Assembly: GCF_008122525.1 (NCBI RefSeq)
Contig: NZ_VSRV01000001.1
Location: 3,462,941 to 3,526,940, forward strand
Direction of reading: 5' to 3'
Length of the DNA: 64,000 nt
Source of the DNA: Marinomonas sp. IMCC 4694
Lineage (GTDB): Bacteria > Pseudomonadota > Gammaproteobacteria > Pseudomonadales > Marinomonadaceae
The notes beneath the pieces are model-generated. The model was not told the origin of the DNA and did no database searches. It saw nothing but the letters and a program-made list of their open reading frames with translations. Positions 9,533 to 16,827 of the stretch are shown here, piece by piece; position 1 is the stretch's first letter; each line of letters starts with the position of its first letter. The translations under genes were made by a program, and so were the position numbers.

Positions 9533-9565
9533 AAAAGCAGGAGGGCTTTACGCCATCCTGCTTTT
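9533..9565 (-). terminator. Hairpin terminator or attenuator after pstS
   Basis: A perfect 10-bp inverted repeat (AAAAGCAGGA / TCCTGCTTTT) with a 13-nt loop lies 28 bp past the pstS stop. The U-run is only four bases, so it may act as a partial terminator or 3' stabiliser that keeps pstS transcript in excess over the permease genes. Confidence 0.65.
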
Positions 9566-9592
9566 GGTGTTCATCCGTATCGCCAAACTTAC

Positions 9593-10561
9593 TTAGTTAA
9601 TACCCAATGTTTTTAGGTATTTGTCAGCAACGTTAGCTGGTAGTGGAACATAACCATCTTTAACAACAACTTCTTGACCCATTTTAGACAAGACCATTTT
9701 TACGAATTCACGTTGTAGTGGTTCAAGTGGCTTGTTTGGTGCTTTGTTTACGTAAACGTAAAGGAAACGAGACAATGGGTATTTACCCGCTGCTGCATTC
9801 TCTAAAGACGCATCTACAAACGCATCACCTTCTTTCTTAGACAAAGGCAGCGCACGAACAGAAGAGGTTTTGTAACCAATACCGGAATAACCAATACTGT
9901 TAAGAGACGTAGAAACAGACTGCACAACAGACGCAGAACCTGGTTGCTCGTTTACACTGTTTTTGAAATCGCCTTTGAACAGCGCATTATCTTTAAAGTA
10001 ACCATAAGTACCGGATACGGAGTTACGACCAAACAACTGTATGTCGCGATTCGCCCAAGCACCGGTCAAACCTGCTTTACCCCAGCTTGTGATGTCTTCG
10101 CTGTGTCCGCCTTTACGAGTAGAAGAGAACATGGCATCCACTTCAGGAAGTGACAAACCTTCGATTGGGTTATCTTTGTGAACAAAAACCGCCAATGCAT
10201 CGATTGCCACTGGAACCGCTGTTGGCTTATAACCGAATTTTTTCTCGAACGCTGCGATCTCTTTGTCTTTCATCATACGAGACATAGGACCAAAGTTAGA
10301 AGTCCCTTCTGTCAACGCTGGTGGCGCAGTAGAAGAGCCCGCTGCTTGAATCTGGATGTTTACATTTGGGTATAAACGCTTGAAATCCTCCGCCCACAGC
10401 GTCATCAAGTTCGCTAAGGTATCAGAACCGACACTTGAAATATTGCCTGAAACGCCACTCGCTTTGCTGTAAGACATTAAATTTGCATCAACATCGGCAA
10501 ACGCATTGGCCGAAATGCCAACGGCTGCTGTCATCGCTAAACCTGCAACTAACTTTTTCAT
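9593..10561 (-). CDS. pstS: Periplasmic phosphate-binding protein PstS
   Basis: PstS captures phosphate in the periplasm and hands it to PstC/PstA. From the ATG at 10561 (GAGG 8 nt upstream; an earlier in-frame ATG at 10588 lacks a good site) the product is 322 residues with a signal peptide (MKKLVAGLAMTAAVGISANAFA). Phosphate-contacting segments are visible: VGSDTL, AAGSSTAP, the FGRNSVSGTYGYF stretch and the SFVSxSLNSIGYSGIGY-like region. It has a separate promoter region with a weaker Pho box and its own 3' hairpin. Confidence 0.95.
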   Translation of the reverse strand: MKKLVAGLAMTAAVGISANAFADVDANLMSYSKASGVSGNISSVGSDTLANLMTLWAEDFKRLYPNVNIQIQAAGSSTAPPALTEGTSNFGPMSRMMKDKEIAAFEKKFGYKPTAVPVAIDALAVFVHKDNPIEGLSLPEVDAMFSSTRKGGHSEDITSWGKAGLTGAWANRDIQLFGRNSVSGTYGYFKDNALFKGDFKNSVNEQPGSASVVQSVSTSLNSIGYSGIGYKTSSVRALPLSKKEGDAFVDASLENAAAGKYPLSRFLYVYVNKAPNKPLEPLQREFVKMVLSKMGQEVVVKDGYVPLPANVADKYLKTLGIN

Positions 10562-10634
10562 CACATAAACCTCAGTGGTTATCATCAAAAATGTATGAGC
10601 AACTGCTCATGGCTCGTTCAATGATTTTCACTAT

Positions 10635-10652
10635 AGAAAAGTTATGTGACAG
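10635..10652 (-). promoter_or_regulatory. Probable Pho box upstream of pstS
   Basis: On the minus strand CTGTCACATAACTTTTCT matches 14 of 18 positions of the PhoB consensus. The first half-site is nearly perfect and the second is weak. It lies about 75 bp before the pstS start, a suitable distance for an activator site. Confidence 0.55.
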
Positions 10653-10760
10653 ATATGTTAAAGCGCAAAATGTTTTGAAAAAATGTTTTGGGGCTCACCA
10701 ACGTAAATGCGTACAGGATCCATAACCAGCCATTTACTGCTAGGAAGACATTCAAGCAGA

Positions 10761-10778
10761 GTGATACTATAGTGATAC
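10761..10778 (+). promoter_or_regulatory. Direct repeat at toxin-antitoxin promoter
   Basis: Two copies of GTGATAC start exactly 11 bp apart, with ACTATAGT between and across them, about 22 bp before the antitoxin start. The position and one-turn spacing suggest an operator for the antitoxin or toxin-antitoxin complex; TATAGT could be the -10 hexamer. Confidence 0.45.
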
Positions 10779-10799
10779 ATTTTGAGGTAGGGCGCCACT

Positions 10800-11057
10800 A
10801 TGAGAACCGAAGTTGTTACGACACTAAAAAGGCAGGCAACGAAGCTGCTTGCTGATCTGCATGAATCAAAAGAACCTATTCTCATCACTGAACATGGTCA
10901 ACCGTCTGCCTATTTAGTTGACGTTGCTGATTACGAGTTGATGGTAGATCGGATGAAGATTCTTGAAGGTATCGCCAAAGGTGAACAGGCTATTCGAGAT
11001 GGCCGAACAATGGACATGGAACAAGCTAAAGAGAAAATGGCTAAATGGCTCAAATAA
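10800..11057 (+). CDS. Phd/YefM-family antitoxin
   Basis: The 85-residue protein has the Phd/YefM N-terminal DNA-binding fold (a short helix-rich part followed by EPILITEHGQPSAYLVDVADYE) and a charged helical C-terminal tail that would wrap and neutralise the toxin. Such antitoxins bind their own promoter. The last 13 bp overlap the toxin gene, the common arrangement for type II pairs. The module sits at the edge of a region of decayed genes. Confidence 0.9.
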   Translation: MRTEVVTTLKRQATKLLADLHESKEPILITEHGQPSAYLVDVADYELMVDRMKILEGIAKGEQAIRDGRTMDMEQAKEKMAKWLK

Positions 11058-11344
11058 TTTGGACTGAGCCCGCGCTAGACAATCTAAACGATGTTGCTGA
11101 GTATATTGCCGTTAGCAATCCGTACGCCGCTAAGAAGCTAGTGAAAAATATTTTTGATCATATTCAGAGACTGGAAAAATTTCCTGATTCAGGCAAAATA
11201 CCTAACGAAGTATCTAACCTAAATTGCCGAGAAATTATTGTTAATCCTTGTCGTATTTTCTATAAAGTAGACAACGACGAAGTGTATATTCTGCATGTCA
11301 TGCGCCAAGAGCGAGATCTGCGTAAGTTTCTTCTTCAGAGATAA
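11045..11344 (+). CDS. RelE/ParE-family toxin
   Basis: The 99-residue protein shows the ParE-type layout: IIWTEPALDNLNDVAEYIA at the N terminus, a helical hairpin (AAKKLVKNIFDHIQRLEKFPDSG), and a C-terminal sheet with REIIVNPCRIFYKV and VYILHVMRQERDLR. ParE toxins poison gyrase and RelE toxins cleave mRNA on the ribosome; the sequence alone leans to ParE. It overlaps the antitoxin gene, so the two are co-translated. The frame is intact and the pair is probably functional. Confidence 0.88.
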   Translation: MAQIIWTEPALDNLNDVAEYIAVSNPYAAKKLVKNIFDHIQRLEKFPDSGKIPNEVSNLNCREIIVNPCRIFYKVDNDEVYILHVMRQERDLRKFLLQR

Positions 11345-11420
11345 ATATTTTTAAATTTAATACACTAGGAACAATAACTCTTCTTGTAGTTTGCCTTGCT
11401 ATACATCGGATGTACCTCAT

Positions 11421-11657
11421 TTACTCACAAAGAAATGTAAGCTCAACTCTTGGGTACTTCCCTAAAATAAAAGGCCCTTCATTTTCTTTTAACTCAACAA
11501 CTTTCAAACTTTTACCTTGTAACATACAATATCCTGATGATTCTTTAAGTGACTCTGTTTTGATCCCACCAGTTCCAGGAAAACCTGTTGCTGCTTGTTT
11601 CGCAATAAACATTTTTCCTTCACCAATTGTAATCACTCCAGTATTAGAAGCACACGA
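11421..11657 (-). pseudogene. 5'-truncated lipoprotein gene remnant
   Basis: The open frame reads SCASNTG at its start, which looks like the lipobox cysteine and first mature residues of an outer-membrane lipoprotein, and continues through FIAKQAATGFPGTGG and ESSGYCMLQGKSLKVVEL to a normal end. This pattern recalls a family of small uncharacterised lipoproteins. An in-frame TGA at 11658 directly precedes it and no signal peptide remains; a GTG at 11636 is the only start inside. The missing 5' end abuts a fragment of a different gene, so I read it as a deletion remnant. Confidence 0.6.
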
Positions 11658-11878
11658 TCAATTGCTTTTGGAAACAGTTTGCTATGCTTCTGTGGTTGTT
11701 CTAAATGTAGCACCACTCTAAAACTTTTGGCCTTTAATGCGCTACGAGCAAATTTTTTCTCTTCTGTGTCGTTAGCATAACATTGAGCAGCGACAAGCCC
11801 AGCTAAAGTATCACGAATTTTAATGGCAATTTCATCACCAAGATCGATTGGCTTAGTGCGTTTATAATGAGGCCGCTT
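11633..11878 (-). pseudogene. Internal fragment of an unidentified gene
   Basis: In a frame different from its neighbours there are about 70 protein-like codons: KRPHYKRTKPIDLGDE, then IRDTLAGLVAAQCYAND, KKFARSALKAK, FRVVLHLEQPQKHSKLFPKAID, after which the frame reaches a stop within the lipoprotein remnant. There is no start codon with a ribosome site, and its upstream end overlaps the broken ATPase gene. It appears to be a piece of a larger gene joined at both sides by deletions. I do not recognise the family. Confidence 0.5.
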
Positions 11879-12416
11879 TTTTCTCGCGGGGACCCTTCAA
11901 TGCAGGTGCTCCTAGCAATAAGCACGCATCACGATACGTTTCATCGAACTCTAAATAATGATTTTCATAAATCGATACAAAGCCAGGGTATAAGGTTAAA
12001 AGCTCTCGTATTGGCAAAAAAACAGGAGCTTTTGGTTGCCAATCCTTACTTAGACTGCCTATAACAACCTCTGACTTGCTTGTCGTTGCAAAATTAAGGT
12101 CGGTGTCTAAGGCATTGTTTTCAAATGAAAGCGCTAACTCACAGCGTTCTCTACCTTGCTTTCGACGAGCCAGCCTTCCTAACGTTTCCGGACGTAATAT
12201 ATTCACCAATTTATAAGCGTACACTTTTTGCAAAATCGTTTTTGTTGGAACACTTGCACTTAGTTTACGTCCCTCTTCCGCACTGGCTGCGATTAGCGAA
12301 TAAGCGGATTTAAGTAAATGCGATTTACCACAACCATTTTCACCAACGATGACATTCAGACCAGCTGAGAATGTCAATTCTGCCTCGGCAAATACAGTAA
12401 GGTTTTTGATGATCAT
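11862..12416 (-). pseudogene. Truncated AAA-type ATPase gene
   Basis: The product begins MIIKNLTVFAEAELTF and has Walker A (GENGCGKSH), as in the SMC/RecF-like ATPases that often partner nucleases in defence systems. It stops after about 185 residues (ALKGPREKKAASL), before any signature motif or Walker B; such ATPases usually run to 350-450 residues. The next minus-strand sequence is coding in another frame, so the 3' half has been lost. An in-frame GTG at 12443 is an alternative start. Inference: leftover of a mobile or defence island. Confidence 0.65.
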
Positions 12417-12568
12417 TTTTTCAACATAACAAATCCTTAACACTCTACACTCAGAGGCTTATCATAAAATTCCGAGTTATCATTATTCTCTCATTAACAC
12501 AGAAAGCTTATCCGCTTTGTCATCTACGTAAGCAACCTACACGATTAACACTGCCAACACTCTCTGCA

Positions 12569-12709
12569 TCAATCAAGATGGTTTTTACAATAATACTCGG
12601 TCGGCTTAGGAATATCTTCTAGCGTTCGATGAAAGTCACCCCCACACTCAACAGTAAGGCCATTCTGTCCCGCCTCTACTAACCAGCCTCTTTTGCTAGG
12701 ATGTCTCTG
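12569..12709 (-). pseudogene. Short orphan coding fragment
   Basis: A 46-codon open stretch ending in TGA reads like real protein (RGWLVEAGQNGLTVECGG, then LEDIPKPTEYYCKNHLD) but has no usable start codon and is preceded by an in-frame TGA. It lies upstream of the ATPase remnant on the same strand. The family is unknown to me. The surrounding bases 12444-12568 and 12710-12900 hold no other gene; only a 7-bp inverted repeat (CGCTTAA/TTAAGCG) near 12829-12855. Confidence 0.4.
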
Positions 12710-12915
12710 TCAAGACTTGCCATTATCCGCTATAACGCGTTGAGCTCCGATTTGGTCGGTCTTGATTATTCCCAAGCGTGACGTTATCCCATAAACTAGC
12801 GCTCTGGATTTTTTTTGGATGTCTGCGCGCTTAAGAAGGGTTACTTATTAAGCGTTACTTGCCTAAAGTAGACCGTAAAATCTGTTCATCATGATGAAAC
12901 ACTGTGGGTATTTTA

Positions 12916-13437
12916 ATGTTAAACAAATGGGTCAGTTCGGCCGAGTCGATTTCTCACTACATGGGAAGGTGGGTGGCTTGGCTTACGTTAGCAATGATGT
13001 TGCTTACTTGCTTGGTCGTGCTGTTGCGCTATGGTTTTGGAGTCGGCTCGATCGCGTTGCAAGAGTCTGTCTTATATTTTCATGCGATGGTGTTCATGCT
13101 CGGGGCCGCATACACTTTTAAAGACGATGAGCACGTTCGTGTGGATGTGTTTTACCGTGAATTTTCAGAGACGAAGAAAGCCTGGGTAAACATCATTGGT
13201 GGTCTCTTCTTTTTGTTGCCTTTTACCTTGTATACCGCGTATTTGAGTCTGGATTATGTCAGCGCTTCTTGGCGTGTTTTGGAAACATCGTCACAACCAG
13301 GCGGGTTGCCTTTTGTGTATCTGCTTAAAACGCTGATCCCTATTATGATGGTCAGCTTAATCGTTCAAGGCTTAGCGGATATTTTAAAAAATATTGGCAT
13401 TATTACCTCGGCACGCACCGTGAAAGGACAACGCTAA
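12916..13437 (+). CDS. dctQ: TRAP transporter small permease (DctQ/FcbT2-like)
   Basis: This is the small membrane subunit of a tripartite ATP-independent periplasmic transporter, which uses an ion gradient to import organic acids. The 173 residues contain four membrane helices (about 22-42, 58-78, 98-120, 140-165) and the typical loop FKDDEHVRVDVFYREFS. I prefer the ATG at 12916 (GGGT upstream) over an in-frame GTG 12 bp earlier. It overlaps dctM by 1 bp (TAATG). No binding-protein gene accompanies it; the closest, of the matching subfamily, starts 14 kb away. Confidence 0.88.
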   Translation: MLNKWVSSAESISHYMGRWVAWLTLAMMLLTCLVVLLRYGFGVGSIALQESVLYFHAMVFMLGAAYTFKDDEHVRVDVFYREFSETKKAWVNIIGGLFFLLPFTLYTAYLSLDYVSASWRVLETSSQPGGLPFVYLLKTLIPIMMVSLIVQGLADILKNIGIITSARTVKGQR

Positions 13438-14825
13438 TGGCTGAATTTATTCCTTTATGGCTCTTTGCTGGCGTATGTGTGTGCCTACTGTTTGGCTATC
13501 CGGTGGCGTTTTCATTAGGTGGTGTGGCACTGATTTTTGCCGCTGTAGGCTCGTTTTTCGGCACCTTTGATGGGGTGTTCTTAGAGGCCTTACCCAATCG
13601 TTTATTTGGTATTATTGGCAATGAAACTCTTATTGCGGTGCCACTTTTCGTGCTAATGGGCGTGCTGCTGGAGAAATCCAAACTCGCTGAAAAGCTCCTC
13701 GAATCTATGGCGATGCTGTTTGGTACTTTACGGGGTGGTTTGGGAATTTCAGTCATTCTGGTGGGTATGTTGTTAGCCGCCAGTACGGGCATCGTAGGCG
13801 CGACCGTGGTCACCATGGGCATGATCTCATTACCAACCATGTTACGGCGCGGTTATGATCCTGCATTAGCCGCCGGTACTATCTGTGCAACTGGTACGCT
13901 TGGACAAATCATTCCACCCTCGATTGCCTTGGTGTTGTTGGGCGATGTGATGTCGAATGCCTTTCAAAAAGCCCAACTGGAAATGGGTATTTTCTCGCCC
14001 AAAACCATTTCCGTGGGCGATTTGTTTGTCGGCGCACTGATTCCTGGTTTGATTTTAGTCGCTTTGTACATTCTTTATGTTATTGGCGTCGCTTGGTTGC
14101 AACCACACAAAGCCCCTGCGGTACCTCGTGAAGAGCTTCGTAACGGGTCTACTGAGCCACTTGCCTTTCAGCTGATCAAAGGTTTGGTTCCACCGTTGGT
14201 GCTTATATTTGCGGTATTAGGCTCTATTCTGAGCGGCATTGCGACACCGACTGAAGCCGCCGGTGTGGGGGCATTAGGGGCTGCTATTTTAGCGCTGGCC
14301 AGCGGAAAGCTGAATTTTCCAACCTTAAAAGACGCGGTGTACTCCACTACCAAGGTCACCTGTATGGTGTTCATGATCTTGATCGGTGCGTCGCTGTTTT
14401 CTCTCGTGTTCCGAGGTTTTGGTGGTGAAGAGCTGATTCAAGACTTCTTCTCGCAGCTGCCAGGCGGTGTTGTTGGTGCCATGATCGTTGTCATGTTACT
14501 GATGTTCTTCCTTGGTTTTATCTTAGATTTTATCGAAATCACGTTTGTAGTGGTACCTATTGTGGCACCGGTATTACTGGCGATGGGCTTAGACCCTGTG
14601 TGGTTGGGCATTATGATGGCCATTAACTTACAAACGTCGTTTTTAACGCCGCCCTTTGGTTTTGCGCTGTTTTACCTACGAGGCGTTGCGCCCCCAGAAT
14701 TAAGAACACAATCGATATACAAGGGCGTATTACCCTTTATTTTAATTCAGATTTTTGTGTTAGTGCTGCTATCTATTTGGCCTGAATTGGCCACTTGGTT
14801 ACCTGAACAAGTGTATGCAAATTAA
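13437..14825 (+). CDS. dctM: TRAP transporter large permease (DctM/FcbT3-like)
   Basis: This is the main transport subunit of the TRAP system, with about 12 membrane segments over 462 residues. Recognisable DctM elements are GNETLIAVPLFVLMG, ASTGIVGATVVTMGMISLP, GTLGQIIPPSI and LQTSFLTPPFGFALFYLRG. The loop with HKAPAVPREE and overall length fit the subfamily grouped with mannitol/chloroaromatic or 2-oxoacid transporters. It is coupled to dctQ. Substrate unknown; the distant TakP-like binding protein at 27-28 kb is the likely partner. Confidence 0.92.
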   Translation: MAEFIPLWLFAGVCVCLLFGYPVAFSLGGVALIFAAVGSFFGTFDGVFLEALPNRLFGIIGNETLIAVPLFVLMGVLLEKSKLAEKLLESMAMLFGTLRGGLGISVILVGMLLAASTGIVGATVVTMGMISLPTMLRRGYDPALAAGTICATGTLGQIIPPSIALVLLGDVMSNAFQKAQLEMGIFSPKTISVGDLFVGALIPGLILVALYILYVIGVAWLQPHKAPAVPREELRNGSTEPLAFQLIKGLVPPLVLIFAVLGSILSGIATPTEAAGVGALGAAILALASGKLNFPTLKDAVYSTTKVTCMVFMILIGASLFSLVFRGFGGEELIQDFFSQLPGGVVGAMIVVMLLMFFLGFILDFIEITFVVVPIVAPVLLAMGLDPVWLGIMMAINLQTSFLTPPFGFALFYLRGVAPPELRTQSIYKGVLPFILIQIFVLVLLSIWPELATWLPEQVYAN

Positions 14826-14895
14826 TCCCGTAAAAATGGACGCCTGAAAGAACAGGGAAAACAAAAATAACCACTTATTACGTTAGGACAAAAAT

Positions 14896-15858
14896 ATGAA
14901 AGCCATGCAGATGAAAGACTACGGCCCCGCGAGCGATTTGACGCTAACGGACACCAACACTCCAAGCATCAACGACGACCAATTATTGGTAAAAGTCGGT
15001 GCGGCGGGTGTCAATCCAGTGGATACCTACATTCGCTCTGGCGTGAACAATTACAAAGCGACCTTCCCTCACACGCCAGGCTCAGACGGTGCCGGTACTG
15101 TGATTGAAATCGGCGCTAATGTGACGGATTTTAGCGTCGGTCAACGGGTGTATTTCAGCCGAAACCAAGGCGGATCTTCCGCTGAATTTACCGTATGTAA
15201 CACCACGCACACTTACCCACTCGCGGATGCGTTGTCTTTTGAAGAAGGCGCGTGTTTAGGCGTGCCTTATACCACGGCACACCGAGCGTTGTTTGGCCGC
15301 GCTCACGCCAAGGCTGGCGATAAAGTCTTGGTTCACGGTGCCACTGGTGCCGTGGGCATAGCCACTGTGCAGCTTGCATTGGCTGCAGGAATGGATGTGG
15401 TCGCCAGCTCGGGCACCGAAGCCGGCGCAGAACTATTGCGCCAGCAAGGCGTAAAAACGGTTATCATGCACAACGAAACTGACCATTTAGCACCGTTTCA
15501 AACTTTGGAAACCGGCTTTGATGTCGTCATCGAAATGCTGGCCAATCACAACCTAGATCAGGACTTAAAAGCCCTCGCGTTTGGTGGTTGTGTCGCTGTA
15601 ATTGGTAATCGTGGTACGGTTGAGATTAACCCTCGCGATCTGATGGCACGAGACGCGTCGGTCGTTGGTGTGGCATTGGCCAACGTCAAACCAGAAGAGT
15701 TGGCCTTGATCGCCAAAGCCTTGCGTCCTTTGTTTGAAAAAGGCGTGCTTAAACCGGTGATTCGTCACAGCTATGCATTGGCTGAATTGCCACAGGCCCA
15801 TGACGATGTGATGAAATCCGGCGCCTTAGGTAATTTGGTTATTCGTATAGACGCGTAA
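14896..15858 (+). CDS. NADPH:quinone reductase, zeta-crystallin type
   Basis: A 320-residue zinc-independent medium-chain dehydrogenase/reductase. The N-terminal GroES-like half carries GVNPVDTYIRSG and PGSDGAGTV, and the Rossmann half has VHGATGAVGIATVQLALAAG; zinc-ligand cysteines are absent. Members reduce quinones or activated alkenes with NADPH. It has its own ribosome site (AGGA) 70 bp after dctM and could be in the same transcript or separate. Substrate cannot be deduced. Confidence 0.85.
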   Translation: MKAMQMKDYGPASDLTLTDTNTPSINDDQLLVKVGAAGVNPVDTYIRSGVNNYKATFPHTPGSDGAGTVIEIGANVTDFSVGQRVYFSRNQGGSSAEFTVCNTTHTYPLADALSFEEGACLGVPYTTAHRALFGRAHAKAGDKVLVHGATGAVGIATVQLALAAGMDVVASSGTEAGAELLRQQGVKTVIMHNETDHLAPFQTLETGFDVVIEMLANHNLDQDLKALAFGGCVAVIGNRGTVEINPRDLMARDASVVGVALANVKPEELALIAKALRPLFEKGVLKPVIRHSYALAELPQAHDDVMKSGALGNLVIRIDA

Positions 15859-15901
15859 TTACCGCTATACTTTTTAGATTCATATAGGTAAAAGGCGCAT
15901 T

Positions 15902-16675
15902 TTGACTCAGTCTGATTCCGATGTTTTCAGCCTGCCCAGCAAAGCGGACACCCACGATCACGACTACCACCAGCTGGTGGTTGTGCTCGATGGCAATACC
16001 GACTTCGACATTCAAGGCAAAGGCAAACAGCTGCATACTGGAGAAGGGTGTATTCTTCCGTCAGAAAACAGTCACGCCTTCGCCGGTCTAGGTGAAAACC
16101 GCATCATGGTGGTGAATCTACCGGTTCCTCCCCAAAAAGGCATTACTGACGAAGAGTACGAAGTCGTCTCACGCTTGTTTGATCAAGCGGCGTATTTTCA
16201 GCTCAATCCACGTTTGCAAATCCTTGCCTCAGCGCTATCAGGTGAATTGCAACAATACCCCAACGACACCATACTGGCGCGCGCCTGCGGCAACACCTTA
16301 CTCAGCGCCATTCGCCACCAAATTAACAACAAAGACGTACGCACCCGAGGTAATCATCTCGACATCGACAAGCTCGATCAATTTATCGAGCTGAACCTGT
16401 CGCGCAAAGTGCACATCGACCAATTGGCAAATTTTTGCTTTTTGAGCGTCAGCCAATTTCACGAGCGCTTTAAAGACCGCACTGGTATGACACCCCACCA
16501 GTATTTGATGCGCAAACGCCTAGAACGCGCTCAATCTTTGTTGGCCGAAGGTGTAACACCGATTCAAGTCGCAGAAATGTGCGGTTTCTCAAGCCAAAGC
16601 GCCATGACCAACGTCTTTTCTCAGACCCTAGGCATCACGCCCTTAAAATACCAAAAGCAATTTGGTAATCGGTAA
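15902..16675 (+). CDS. AraC-family regulator with cupin sensor, probable putA regulator
   Basis: The 257-residue protein has an N-terminal cupin (HDHDYHQLVVVLDG, GEGCILPSENSHAFAGL) and a C-terminal double helix-turn-helix (LANFCFLSVSQFHERFKDRTGMTPHQYLMRKRL; VAEMCGFSSQSAMTNVFSQTLG). I accept the TTG start at 15902 because AAGGCG precedes it and no ATG exists before the cupin. It stands immediately before putA, whose promoter region has direct repeats at one-turn spacing. Since this PutA lacks the DNA-binding domain by which E. coli PutA regulates itself, this protein is the natural candidate regulator. Confidence 0.82.
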   Translation: MTQSDSDVFSLPSKADTHDHDYHQLVVVLDGNTDFDIQGKGKQLHTGEGCILPSENSHAFAGLGENRIMVVNLPVPPQKGITDEEYEVVSRLFDQAAYFQLNPRLQILASALSGELQQYPNDTILARACGNTLLSAIRHQINNKDVRTRGNHLDIDKLDQFIELNLSRKVHIDQLANFCFLSVSQFHERFKDRTGMTPHQYLMRKRLERAQSLLAEGVTPIQVAEMCGFSSQSAMTNVFSQTLGITPLKYQKQFGNR

Positions 16676-16758
16676 ACACCACAAAATCCCGCGCTAACGC
16701 CATCAGTCGGACTTTCTTATAAAAAAAAACGACTTTTCTGAAAGACACTTCCTCCCCT

Positions 16759-16798
16759 GTGTCACTACAGTGTCTGCATTGTCCAGATGTCATCCAGA
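16759..16798 (+). promoter_or_regulatory. Two direct-repeat pairs upstream of putA
   Basis: GTGTC occurs at 16759 and 16770, and TCCAGA at 16782 and 16793; each pair is spaced exactly 11 bp, the geometry expected for AraC-type activators that contact successive major grooves. They lie 30-70 bp before the putA start. Confidence 0.45.
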
Positions 16799-16827
16799 CG
16801 TGATTCACAATGCGGGAGAATCCAACC

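Noticed and set aside
11410..11721. 103-codon plus-strand frame
   Set aside because: It is the antisense of the lipoprotein and neighbouring remnants, whose minus-strand reading is far more protein-like.
12720..12900. Possible attachment site or insertion-sequence end upstream of dctQ
   Set aside because: Only a 7-bp inverted repeat and no matching copy at the other side of the remnant region could be found.
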